Shown here: positions 17,980 to 25,700 of the stretch, piece by piece
Position numbering within the stretch: the stretch's first letter is position 1
Layout of the letters: each line of letters starts with the position of its first letter
Assembly (NCBI GenBank): GCA_028287765.1
Contig: JAQBPA010000229.1
Span: 1-43,573, forward strand
Length of the DNA: 43,573 nt
DNA from: Bacteriovoracaceae bacterium
Lineage (GTDB): Bacteria; Bdellovibrionota; UBA2394
Reading direction: 5' to 3'
Position numbers and translations under genes: made by a program
Notes under the pieces: generated by a model
What the model was told of the DNA's origin: nothing
Database searches by the model: none
The model's input: the letters and a program-made list of their open reading frames with translations, nothing else

Positions 17980-18735
17980 TTAGACAAAGAAATTCTGCGT
18001 GAGAGACAAAAAAACAGATTTGGCATGTTCGAAGTGATAAAAATGGCCGCCGGGAAAAATTTGGACATCGTGAAGAATCGTGCCAAAGTCGGCCCATTGT
18101 TTGAGTTCTTCGGGTTTCACAGAAGAATCATCTGCTCCGCCAAACACAAGAAGCGGAACAGAGAGAGGTTTTATATCCTCCGTTTCATAAGCTTCCATGA
18201 GAGCGATATCGGCTCTCAAAATTTTTAAAAAATAAGTCCGTGCCGCAGAATCTCTTAAAATTTCTGGCGCAACGGGTGCAAATTGGCTGAGCTTTTCGAT
18301 GAGTTCAGTCTCTGGAAGATGTGCAATTTTTTCTCGCTCTCGAAGATTTTTTTGCGAAGGTGGACGAAAGGAAGAAAGCGCGAGGCCGCGAATTTTTTCT
18401 CGAAAAGGCGAGTGCAGCGCTCGATAGAGTTCAAAAGCGATGAGCGACCCCATGCTATGACCAAAAAAAACGGAGGGAGTATCTCCCTCGGATTCGAAGG
18501 CTGCTTTTAAATCTTCAATAAGACTTTTGAAATTCATCAAAAGTTTTTCACGATGACGAGCGCCGTGCCCCGGAAGTTCAACCACAATAAGTTCCACATT
18601 TTCGGGAGCTAAGTCTCGCCACTTTGAATAAGACAGGGAACTTCCACCGGCGTGCGGAAAAACAAACAATCTCATCTGAGCATGGGGGCGCGGTTTAAGT
18701 CGGTAGAACCAAGGAGACTTCATGGACGATAGCAT
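17980..18735 (-). CDS. Type II thioesterase (GrsT/RifR-like alpha/beta hydrolase)
   Basis: Type II thioesterases remove wrong or stalled acyl groups from carrier proteins and sometimes release product. The 251 residues are the usual size. Motifs: LFVFPHAGGSSLSY at 23-36, nucleophile Ser94 in FFGHSMGS, acid near Asp202-Asp203, and catalytic His231 in PGGHFYHFEH. It is the first gene of the minus-strand unit thioesterase - diiron oxidase - megasynthase. An internal ATG at 18723 (MKSPWFYR) is an alternative start; neither has a good ribosome site. Because the megasynthase has no TE domain, this protein is also the only obvious in-cluster hydrolase for chain release. Confidence 0.9.
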   Translation of the reverse strand: MLSSMKSPWFYRLKPRPHAQMRLFVFPHAGGSSLSYSKWRDLAPENVELIVVELPGHGARHREKLLMNFKSLIEDLKAAFESEGDTPSVFFGHSMGSLIAFELYRALHSPFREKIRGLALSSFRPPSQKNLREREKIAHLPETELIEKLSQFAPVAPEILRDSAARTYFLKILRADIALMEAYETEDIKPLSVPLLVFGGADDSSVKPEELKQWADFGTILHDVQIFPGGHFYHFEHAKSVFLSLTQNFFV

Positions 18736-18755
18736 GCCGGAAGGAGAATTATCTC

Positions 18756-18782
18756 GATAGAAGATAGTTCCGATGATAGTTC
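18756..18782. promoter_or_regulatory. GATAGTTC repeats in divergent intergenic region
   Basis: Between the thioesterase and the membrane-protein gene, GATAGTTC occurs at 18763-18770 and again at 18775-18782 in the same orientation, 12 bases apart, with a shorter GATAG at 18756-18760. A further GATAG lies at 18728, just inside the thioesterase start. Repeats in a 68-base divergent promoter region are what an operator for both units could look like. No regulator gene is linked, so this is a candidate only. Confidence 0.3.
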
Positions 18783-18803
18783 TATTTCTTTAAGGGAGTA
18801 TTT

Positions 18804-19226
18804 ATGACGCATTATGGCGAGCTCAATATCACAACCGGCTGGATCTTTATTTCTCTCGGAATCACGACTGGCTCGATCATCGGGCTTTGGTCGTTTGATG
18901 GACCGTTTCCGACTCCTAAGGGACATACAAATTATACAGATCTTCCCCGCCGCTTAAACCGTCTCGCCCATATCGCTTGTTTTATGTTGCCGCTCATTTC
19001 TATCGTTTACGGCCAATACCTTGATCAGGCGCTGCTGACAGACGCTCAAAAATTGATCGGCGCTTACAGTATGGTCACTTGTATGATTGGTGTTCCGCTC
19101 TTTCTTTTTCTTGCTTCGTTTTATTTGCCTTTCAAATATTTGGAAGTGATCCCGGTAACTGCTGGTTGCGTCGCGCTCTATTTGATGTCGTGGGCACATT
19201 TAAAGATTTTATGTTCATTCAACTGA
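18804..19226 (+). CDS. Four-helix integral membrane protein, function unknown
   Basis: The 140-residue protein has about four hydrophobic segments (near 10-30, 55-72, 85-108 and 113-132) separated by a short loop containing TPKGHTNYTDLPRRLNRLAH. Start ATG 18804 is preceded by AAGGGAG. I do not recognise the family. It overlaps the ABC ATPase start by 16 bases and leads the exporter unit, so an accessory role in the transporter is plausible but is inferred only from position. Confidence 0.75.
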   Translation: MTHYGELNITTGWIFISLGITTGSIIGLWSFDGPFPTPKGHTNYTDLPRRLNRLAHIACFMLPLISIVYGQYLDQALLTDAQKLIGAYSMVTCMIGVPLFLFLASFYLPFKYLEVIPVTAGCVALYLMSWAHLKILCSFN

Positions 19227-19891
19227 AAGAAGTTCGAAAGATTTACGCTCTCGGCGATACCAAAGTGAATGCGCTGAACGGAATTGATCTCACACTCGGT
19301 CGTGGAGAATTTACAGCGCTCGTTGGAACGTCAGGTTCTGGAAAGACCACCCTTCTCAATATGATCGGTTGTATCGATCGACCCACTTCAGGCGATGTCA
19401 TCATTGATGAGGTAAACGTCGTTAAATTAAATGAGGTTGAGCTCAGTGATTTTAGAAATAAAAAACTTGGATTTATTTTTCAGACTTTTAATCTTCTTCC
19501 GGTTTTAAATATTTTCGAAAATATAGAACTTCCACTTCTCATTCAGCGAAATCTTTCGGCTTCAGAGCGAAAAGATCTCGTGATGCAGGCGATTGAGGAT
19601 GTCGAGCTTACAAAATATATTCATCATATCCCGGACCGCCTAAGTGGTGGGCAGCGGCAGAGAGTCGCCATTGCGCGCGCACTTGTCACGAACCCAAGTC
19701 TTATTCTCGCTGACGAGCCCACGGCCAATTTGGATTCCGAGACTGCACATAAAATTTTAGATTTGATGCAATCTCTCAATGAAAAGAGAAAAGTCACTTT
19801 TCTCTTTTCGACTCACGATGAAAAGCTGATGAGCCGAGTGAAGCGAATGATAAGAATTGTAGACGGACATTTCGCTTCGGATCACGCGTGA
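19211..19891 (+). CDS. LolD/MacB-type ABC transporter ATP-binding protein
   Basis: The 226-residue ATPase powers the two permeases that follow. Features: Walker A GTSGSGKT (39-46), Q-loop IFQTFNLLP, signature LSGGQRQR, Walker B LILADEPT and the H-loop in FSTHDE. ATG 19211 is chosen since it gives the usual LolD N-terminus ([12 protein letters not shown]); the longer frame from 19079 lies within the preceding membrane-protein gene. It overlaps that gene by 16 bases and the next by 4 (GTGA). LolD/MacB-type ATPases drive extrusion of lipids, lipoproteins or amphiphiles from the inner membrane rather than import. Confidence 0.95.
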   Translation: MFIQLKEVRKIYALGDTKVNALNGIDLTLGRGEFTALVGTSGSGKTTLLNMIGCIDRPTSGDVIIDEVNVVKLNEVELSDFRNKKLGFIFQTFNLLPVLNIFENIELPLLIQRNLSASERKDLVMQAIEDVELTKYIHHIPDRLSGGQRQRVAIARALVTNPSLILADEPTANLDSETAHKILDLMQSLNEKRKVTFLFSTHDEKLMSRVKRMIRIVDGHFASDHA

Positions 19892-21270
19892 AAAAACCAG
19901 ATTTTCATTTCTGGAAGCTCGCCTGGCGAAATCTGTGTCGACATTGGAAGAGAAATCTCTCCACCGGCCTAGCCATTGGCGCTGGATTTGCTGGGATTGT
20001 GCTCCTTGGCGGCTACCTTCTTCGAATGGAATTTTATTTAATCACTCAAAGTGTTTATTTAAATCATGTCGGGCATGTGGCGATTTATAAACCGAATGGC
20101 CTCGATCGGCATTTATCGGATCCTGCTAAATTTAATCTCACGCTCGAAGATCAGTCGAAAATTATGACGGGCATTTCAGAGCTTCGAGAAAAACCGGAAT
20201 TCATCAGTAAATCTCTTGAAGGGCAGGGACTCGTCTCGAATGGCTGTCAGGTTTTTCCTTTTTTAGCTCTGGCTGTGGATTCGAAAATGGAAAGCCAAAT
20301 TCGCAATCATCCAGAAGTTCTCGCCAGAGTTCCAGAGCTTGCTCAGCTCAAAATGGGGCGCGGCTTTTGGGAGACGCCGGAGCTGCCAGATGGAATTTTA
20401 ATTTCAAAAAGACTCGCCGCTCGTTTAAAAAAGCCACTCGTCTCAGGAGGTGCAGGAGAAGTGCCGTCAGCAATGGACGCTCTCATCACCGATTGCGAAA
20501 ATCCTGAATCCGAAAAAATAATTTCCAGTCACTCGGGGCTTCAGCTGATCGGCAGCACTTTCGAGAAAGGCATAGCGGCTACAGATGCGAGAGTGTCGGG
20601 CCATTTCACTACGGGTCTCACACTCTCCGAAGATACCGCCATGCTTATGCCGCTCGCTCTCGCTCAAAAATTTTTTGATACCGATTCGGTGACATTCATT
20701 TCGATTTACCTCCAAAAAGGGTCAAGAAGCTTAGCTACAGACGTCTCGGGCGAACTTCAAAATATTTTTTTGAAGCACGGCTGGGATTTTGACGTCTATC
20801 CTTTTTACGATGAGCGGGTGAGTCCGTATTACGTGGGTGCCATGACGTTTGTTTATGTGATGGCTCTCTTTTTTCTTATTCTCGTCTGTGGTGTGGCCGC
20901 TTTATCGATTTTAAATTCACTACAAATCTCATTTATGGAACGCCGGACAGAAGTGGGAACGCTTCGAGCGATTGGCTACCGACCCGCACAAATTGTCGGC
21001 CTGTTCGCGAGAGAGATCGCTCTTCTTACAGGCATCTCGCTCATCGGCGGGGGAATTGCCGCCGCCTTGATAGCCTTCGCCATTAATGCGGCTGAACTGC
21101 GCTTTTACGTTCCTGGCCTTGCGGGAAGTTTGCATTTTTTACTCAAACCCGGATTTGTTTTTAGTTTGATCGTGGGTGCCATCTTTTTTTCGGTTTGTAT
21201 GGGCGCCGTTTTTGTCACGGGAAGACGTTGGTCTAAAATTAAGGTTGTGGATCTGCTGGAGAATAAATGA
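19888..21270 (+). CDS. FtsX/MacB-like ABC permease, first subunit
   Basis: The 460-residue protein starts with GTG in a GTGA overlap with the ATPase. It has the MacB/LolC-type layout: one N-terminal transmembrane helix (about 24-45, after the basic WRNLCRHWKRNL), a large periplasmic domain (about 50-300) and three C-terminal helices (about 315-340, 365-390 and 420-445) containing SFMERRTEVGTLRAIGY, the FtsX family cytoplasmic coupling segment. It pairs with the next permease, whose N-terminus is similar (RNISRHWKRSLA), so a LolC/LolE-like heterodimer is likely. Inferred cargo is the lipidic product of the adjacent synthase. Confidence 0.9.
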   Translation: MKKPDFHFWKLAWRNLCRHWKRNLSTGLAIGAGFAGIVLLGGYLLRMEFYLITQSVYLNHVGHVAIYKPNGLDRHLSDPAKFNLTLEDQSKIMTGISELREKPEFISKSLEGQGLVSNGCQVFPFLALAVDSKMESQIRNHPEVLARVPELAQLKMGRGFWETPELPDGILISKRLAARLKKPLVSGGAGEVPSAMDALITDCENPESEKIISSHSGLQLIGSTFEKGIAATDARVSGHFTTGLTLSEDTAMLMPLALAQKFFDTDSVTFISIYLQKGSRSLATDVSGELQNIFLKHGWDFDVYPFYDERVSPYYVGAMTFVYVMALFFLILVCGVAALSILNSLQISFMERRTEVGTLRAIGYRPAQIVGLFAREIALLTGISLIGGGIAAALIAFAINAAELRFYVPGLAGSLHFLLKPGFVFSLIVGAIFFSVCMGAVFVTGRRWSKIKVVDLLENK

Positions 21271-22592
21271 AAGCCGATCTCCAAATGTTTTCACGAGTGG
21301 CTCTTCGAAATATTTCTCGTCATTGGAAGAGAAGCCTCGCGGCCATTTTATCTCTCGCTTCTGGGTTCGCTGCCATCAATCTTTTTGAAGGCTATATCGC
21401 GGACGTCGAACATGTTTTTTCTGAGACTTATTCCAAGAGATTAATGTACGGAGATATTTTGATTCAGCGAAAGGAGACACTCACCGATGGTCTTGAAGAG
21501 GGCGAGCGACTCATCCGTCAAGAAGATCAACACCAGCTCGAAGAAATTCTTGAGAAATCTAAAATGGTCAATAATTCTGTTCGATTTTTAAATATTACTG
21601 GCCTGGTGTCGAATGGATCCGCGACGAGTGTGTTTCGGGGTCTCGGATATGATGTCGACGCCGGTCTTAAAATGCGAGAGCCAAATTGGAGTTGGAATGC
21701 ACTAGCGGGAATTCCACTCGATCAAGGCGTACGAAATCCGCAAAATATTTTGATTGGTCAGGGCCTGGGAAGAATTCTTGATTGTAGTCCGACATCGCGA
21801 CCTAAAGAGATGACTTTTTTAAACGGCTATTCGAGGGAATCTCGTCCCATCGTTTGTAAAACTTCCGAACTTGAACTCAATGTGACGAGTGGCACGGGCC
21901 AGATGAATGCGACCAATGTGCATGTACACGGAATGATCGACGCCGTTTATCGAGAGTTTGATGCGCGCTATATTGCCATGTCGCTTGAAAAAGCGCAGGC
22001 ACTTCTCAATACGTCGGGCGTATCGCTTTATAGTGTTCGGCTGAAAGATTCTTCCGATGCAAAAAAATTCATTTCTTATTTGAGCGAAGAGTTCACTCGA
22101 AAAAATTTATCGCTTAAGGCCTTTAAGTGGCAGAACCATTCGTTCGGGGGGCTCTATGTTCAGAGTATTGATTTCTTAAACGTCTTTCGGGATTTTACGC
22201 TGATTGTCGTTTTAATTATTATTTCACTTTCTGTTCTGAGTCAGTTGATGCGCCTCGTTCAGGAGAGAACACGTGAAATCGGGACTCTTCGTTGTCTCGG
22301 ATATATGCCACATCAAATCCGTTCACTTTTTCTAATCGAAGCATTCTTTCTTTCTATTTTTGGAAGTGCTCTCGGTGCTCTGCTTACGGTAGTTCTCGCT
22401 CCCGCTATGAACTCGCTAGGGATTCTTTATAAGGTAGGGATTCTTTCCGAAAAAATCCCTTTTCGAATTAGTATCGTGGGAGTGAACTTCGGCATGAGCG
22501 CTTTCGTTCTTACGGCAATTGCCATGGGTGCCGCCACGATTGCCATTTTAAGAGCACTGCGAAAGAGTATTCCCGACGCTTTAATGCATTAA
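21267..22592 (+). CDS. FtsX/MacB-like ABC permease, second subunit
   Basis: The 441-residue partner permease begins in an ATGA overlap with the first. It shows the same topology: an N-terminal helix (about 18-38), a periplasmic domain, and C-terminal helices with LVQERTREIGTLRCLGY as the coupling segment near 335-351. The two subunits are recognisably homologous at both ends but diverge in the periplasmic part, as expected for a heterodimeric Lol-type complex. With the LolA-like carrier and barrel at 5608-7614 it would make a full inner- to outer-membrane route. Confidence 0.9.
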   Translation: MKADLQMFSRVALRNISRHWKRSLAAILSLASGFAAINLFEGYIADVEHVFSETYSKRLMYGDILIQRKETLTDGLEEGERLIRQEDQHQLEEILEKSKMVNNSVRFLNITGLVSNGSATSVFRGLGYDVDAGLKMREPNWSWNALAGIPLDQGVRNPQNILIGQGLGRILDCSPTSRPKEMTFLNGYSRESRPIVCKTSELELNVTSGTGQMNATNVHVHGMIDAVYREFDARYIAMSLEKAQALLNTSGVSLYSVRLKDSSDAKKFISYLSEEFTRKNLSLKAFKWQNHSFGGLYVQSIDFLNVFRDFTLIVVLIIISLSVLSQLMRLVQERTREIGTLRCLGYMPHQIRSLFLIEAFFLSIFGSALGALLTVVLAPAMNSLGILYKVGILSEKIPFRISIVGVNFGMSAFVLTAIAMGAATIAILRALRKSIPDALMH

Positions 22593-22635
22593 GGAAGCTG
22601 GAAAAAAGACTCGAAATAGTGGCAGATTCAAAGAA

Positions 22636-24171
22636 ATGGGCGATCAAAAAATTTCAAAGGAATTACTTGCTGCCGCGGACCTACTTGAACGGGTAGCGCT
22701 TAATCGCGATTTGCTTTCTGAACTTCCGCTCGAGGATCGCACGCGGCTTTTGAAGGCAGCGGGCGATATTTATTCGCCCGATTTAACGGATCGTCGTCGG
22801 ATGTCTCGCCTTAAAAAAAAGAATCGAAAGCACGAAAAAATAAATCGCGATCAGAATGTTCTTTCAAAAACCGGTATTCGCGTTCTTCGCAGGAAACCCG
22901 TTTTTACGACGCCCAATTTGCCACCTCCTCCAAGCTTTGAAATTCGGGAGGTGAATGACGACGCAGAAAGTTTAAAAGTGGGTGAAGCACAAAATTGTTA
23001 TATTTGTAAAAAAGATTTCTCAAACATCCATCACTTCTACGATCAACTGTGTTCAACTTGTGCAGAATTTAATTTTAAAAAACGGACAGAGCTTGCCGAT
23101 CTGCACGGACGCGTCGCTCTTTTAACTGGCGGGCGAGTGAAGATCGGCTATCAAGCGGGCATCAAACTTCTTCGAGCTGGCGCAGAGCTGATCGTGACGA
23201 CCAGATTTCCGCGAGACTCGGCTGCGCGATATGCAGAAGAGCCGGACTTCGAAGAGTGGGGACATCGCTTAGAAATCTTTGGTCTTGATCTTCGTCACAC
23301 GCCGAGTGTCGAAGCCTTTTGTTGTCATCTCATGAAAACGCGCACACGTTTAGATTTCATCATTAATAATGCGTGCCAAACTGTTCGGCGTCCGCCGGAT
23401 TTTTATCAACATATGATGGCGAATGAAAATGGTGCGCTAAACGACCGGCCGGAGAAAATTAGAAATCTGCTTGGCGCATACGAAGGCCTTCGTGGATACA
23501 ATCTCCTTCCAGAAGGCGAAGCGAAACCAAAAGTATTGGAGCATAAAATTTCAGAAATTGCAGGGCTCACGCACGCCGCTGCACTCTCGCAAATTCCTCT
23601 ACTTCCGGAAGAACTCGCTGCTCAAAAAGATTTATTTCCTGAAGGCCGCCTCGATCAGGATTTGCAGCAAATTGATTTGCGAGAAAGTAATTCATGGCGC
23701 CTTCGAATGTCAGAAGTTCCAGCGGTCGAGCTTCTCGAAGTTCATCTTGTAAATGCGGTGGCACCCTTTATTTTGAACGCACGGCTCAAATCGCTGATGC
23801 TCAGATCGCCAGAGCGCGACAAACATATTGTAAATGTGTCTGCGGTCGAGGGGCAATTCTATAGAAGATTTAAAACTACACGTCATCCCCATACGAATAT
23901 GGCAAAAGCTTCACTCAATATGATGACCAGAACTTCTGCTGCCGATTATCATGCCGACGGAATTCATATGAACGCGGTCGATACGGGCTGGGTGACAGAC
24001 GAAGATCCGGTGCAGCTCGCAGAAAAAAAGATTCTCGAACATCGTTTTCATCCGCCGCTCGACATTGTCGACGGCGCAGCTCGAATCGTTAATCCGATCA
24101 TCGCAGGCTTTAATAGCGGCGAACATATCTGGGGAAAATTTTTAAAGGACTATGTCCCGACGCATTGGTAA
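22636..24171 (+). CDS. Divergent SDR-fold protein with N-terminal zinc-finger extension
   Basis: The 511-residue protein has an N-terminal part of about 155 residues followed by a Rossmann SDR domain. The N-terminal part is helical, then basic, and carries a C-x2-C...C-x2-C set at Cys121, Cys124, Cys139 and Cys142, suggesting zinc binding. In the SDR part, TGGRVKIG (164-171) replaces TGxxxGIG, NNAC (244-247) replaces NNAG, Ser402 is in NVSAVEG, and Lys424 has Thr420 where the catalytic Tyr of YxxxK should be. It is more than twice the size of a classical SDR. It follows the permease gene by 43 bases on the same strand. If catalytic it could act on the polyketide chain; the missing Tyr leaves that open, and it may also be unrelated to the cluster. 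Confidence 0.75.
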   Translation: MGDQKISKELLAAADLLERVALNRDLLSELPLEDRTRLLKAAGDIYSPDLTDRRRMSRLKKKNRKHEKINRDQNVLSKTGIRVLRRKPVFTTPNLPPPPSFEIREVNDDAESLKVGEAQNCYICKKDFSNIHHFYDQLCSTCAEFNFKKRTELADLHGRVALLTGGRVKIGYQAGIKLLRAGAELIVTTRFPRDSAARYAEEPDFEEWGHRLEIFGLDLRHTPSVEAFCCHLMKTRTRLDFIINNACQTVRRPPDFYQHMMANENGALNDRPEKIRNLLGAYEGLRGYNLLPEGEAKPKVLEHKISEIAGLTHAAALSQIPLLPEELAAQKDLFPEGRLDQDLQQIDLRESNSWRLRMSEVPAVELLEVHLVNAVAPFILNARLKSLMLRSPERDKHIVNVSAVEGQFYRRFKTTRHPHTNMAKASLNMMTRTSAADYHADGIHMNAVDTGWVTDEDPVQLAEKKILEHRFHPPLDIVDGAARIVNPIIAGFNSGEHIWGKFLKDYVPTHW

Positions 24172-24195
24172 GCGTTCGAGTTAAATGCCTTCGTT

Positions 24196-24624
24196 TTAGA
24201 AATAGCCGCCAAAAAATTCATTAATCGTAATAGTTGCGCCCTCGGGGACTTCGCAGATTAGCGCGAATTCGCCATAGCACTGAAGAGCAGAAGTATGTCC
24301 ACCCGGTCTTTTTGCTGATTGTCCGGGCTCGCAGTGAGCAGCATTGTGGCGTGGCTTGAGTGTTCCCCGTGCTTTTGAAGGTTTAATAATTTTTCCTACA
24401 GCCTTACAAGCAGCCTCTGCGCTCTCTTTGGCGGTTTTCTCAAGAAGCGGCATCGCACGACTAATGGCCTCACTCTCTCCGAGCCTGAGAACAGTTCCAT
24501 TTTCGATAGCAATTCTGCCCTGTCCCACGATGATAATTTTATTCGTCGAAGATTCGACAGACACTGCCGCATGGACGCTGGCAGAAAGGAATAACCCGCA
24601 AATCAAAGCTAATAATTTTTTCAT
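24196..24624 (-). CDS. Small exported protein of unknown function
   Basis: From ATG 24624 the product is 142 residues with a standard signal peptide (MKKLLALICGLFLSASVHA, cleavage after AHA/VHA). GGAG lies eight bases upstream of this ATG, which decides it over the longer frame starting at 24693. The mature part has four cysteines (AACKA, AAHCEP, LQCYGE, LICEVP) that could form two disulfides and a hydrophobic repeat-free body. No family recognised. It is convergent with the SDR gene, 24 bases apart. Confidence 0.65.
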   Translation of the reverse strand: MKKLLALICGLFLSASVHAAVSVESSTNKIIIVGQGRIAIENGTVLRLGESEAISRAMPLLEKTAKESAEAACKAVGKIIKPSKARGTLKPRHNAAHCEPGQSAKRPGGHTSALQCYGEFALICEVPEGATITINEFFGGYF

Positions 24625-24774
24625 TCGTTGAGCTCCGTAATGTAAAATGTAGTTAATATAAAATGCCGGCTTCGAATACCGTAGTCTGTCCATGCTGTCA
24701 AACTTTACGGCAAAGCAGGGTTTCTCTTGGCTTTGGTCTTATTCATGTAATAAAAATCCAAGGAAAGGGGTTTA

Positions 24775-24924
24775 ATGAGCACAAAACAATCGATTCGATT
24801 TCTTATAAATGTTTTTTCACTTCTGATTTTGGCGGGTAATGCATTTGATTTCAAATCGAGAAAGGGACAGGTTCCAAAAAGGGTCACACGTAACTTGGTA
24901 AATAGCCTTTCCAGTGTACTTTAA
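24775..24924 (+). CDS. Possible 49-residue membrane or exported peptide
   Basis: ATG 24775 follows a strong ribosome site (AGGAAAGGGG). The frame encodes 49 residues with one hydrophobic segment (about residues 9-24, FLINVFSLLILAGNAF) and a basic C-terminal half. Its end overlaps the first palindromic operator of the toxin-antitoxin promoter. It may be a real small protein, or the remnant of a signal-peptide gene cut off when the toxin-antitoxin unit arrived. No homologue recognised. Confidence 0.35.
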   Translation: MSTKQSIRFLINVFSLLILAGNAFDFKSRKGQVPKRVTRNLVNSLSSVL

Positions 24925-24931
24925 AGCGTAC
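24916..24931. promoter_or_regulatory. Operator 1 of the toxin-antitoxin promoter
   Basis: GTACTTTAAAGCGTAC is a near-perfect palindrome. Its reverse complement recurs 36 bases downstream with one mismatch (operator 2). Paired palindromes just upstream of a type II toxin-antitoxin operon are the usual target of autorepression by the antitoxin or the complex. Confidence 0.65.
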
Positions 24932-24941
24932 ATAGGCCCTA

Positions 24942-24970
24942 TTGACACTGTGTACTCTTTAAAGTACATT
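24942..24970 (+). promoter_or_regulatory. Sigma-70-type promoter of the toxin-antitoxin operon with overlapping operator 2
   Basis: TTGACA at 24942-24947 and TACATT at 24965-24970 are separated by 17 bases. Operator 2, GTACTCTTTAAAGTAC (24952-24967), fills the spacer and reaches into the -10 box, so bound repressor would block polymerase. The predicted transcription start is about 24976-24978, which coincides with the toxin ATG at 24975; no ribosome site exists upstream of that ATG. Confidence 0.65.
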
Positions 24971-24974
24971 AATT

Positions 24975-25379
24975 ATGGATATAGAAAATAAAACCGAGAA
25001 ACGTATCAAAGCTGAATTCTTTCGATCCGCTGCTGGAAACGAATCTGTTCGAGAAGAGCTTCTAAATCTTGGCCGGCCTATAAAGACCGTTGTTGGCGAA
25101 GATATTCTGTTCATCGAACAGAACTGGCCATTGGATCGCCCGTATGCAGATCTACTTAAACGGGGGCGCGGTCAAATGGAGCAATCCATTTATGAAGCCC
25201 GACATACGGTAGAGAAGTCGGAGTTTAGAACCTTATTTTTTGTATATGAAGATCGGATGGTGCTGACCCACTTCATAAAAAAGAAAAGCAACAAGACTCC
25301 AAAGGATGCGATTGAACTGGCCTGGAAACGAATGAAATTGTGGATGCAAGCACAAAGAGAATTGGAGAAAGAAAAATGA
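24975..25379 (+). CDS. Gp49/HigB-like (RelE superfamily) toxin
   Basis: The 134-residue protein matches the phage-derived Gp49-like/HigB toxin family (Pfam type PF05973): ARHTVEKSEFRTLFFVYEDR then MVLTHFIKKKSNKTPKDAI and the final helix ELAWKRMKLWM are the diagnostic segments. These toxins are ribosome-dependent mRNA interferases. It has an N-terminal extension of about 30 residues compared with the shortest members. The toxin gene precedes the antitoxin gene, the order typical of higBA, and its stop overlaps the antitoxin start (ATGA). The ATG lies at or within two bases of the predicted transcript start, so translation may be leaderless. Confidence 0.85.
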   Translation: MDIENKTEKRIKAEFFRSAAGNESVREELLNLGRPIKTVVGEDILFIEQNWPLDRPYADLLKRGRGQMEQSIYEARHTVEKSEFRTLFFVYEDRMVLTHFIKKKSNKTPKDAIELAWKRMKLWMQAQRELEKEK

Positions 25380-25675
25380 AAAAAAATAAATACTCTGGAT
25401 CTTCTTTTGATTCTTTCCTTAAAGAGGAGGGCTTAGACGCTGAGGTCGCCGCTCGCGCTGCAAAGCGAACTTTCGTTCATCAACTCGAGATGAAAATGGA
25501 AAAGCAAAAGAAGAATAAAAACGTTTTTAGAAAAGCTTTAAAAAGCCCGTCAACGACTGAACGAGTTTTCAACGAACATACGGGGATTTCCCTAGACACG
25601 ATGGCCAAGGCGGCGTCGCTTGTGAATTGTGTTCTCAATATTCGGCTGGTGCCTCAGGGACATTCGAAGGCATAA
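25376..25675 (+). CDS. HigA-like antitoxin (HTH/XRE family)
   Basis: The 99-residue product begins at ATG 25376, preceded by GGAGAAAG, and is translationally coupled to the toxin. The body is highly basic and helical, and the C-terminal half (ALKSPSTTERVFNEHTGISL then DTMAKAASLVNCVLNIRLVP) matches XRE-type antitoxins of HigB/Gp49 toxins, although the HTH core is degenerate. It would neutralise the toxin by direct contact and repress the promoter through the two palindromes upstream. Confidence 0.75.
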   Translation: MKKNKYSGSSFDSFLKEEGLDAEVAARAAKRTFVHQLEMKMEKQKKNKNVFRKALKSPSTTERVFNEHTGISLDTMAKAASLVNCVLNIRLVPQGHSKA

Positions 25676-25700
25676 CAATAAAATAAAAACTGTGGCGTCT

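Noticed and set aside
24705-24887. Minus-strand 60-residue frame
   Set aside because: It is opposite the small ORF with the strong ribosome site, has no start context and no recognisable features.
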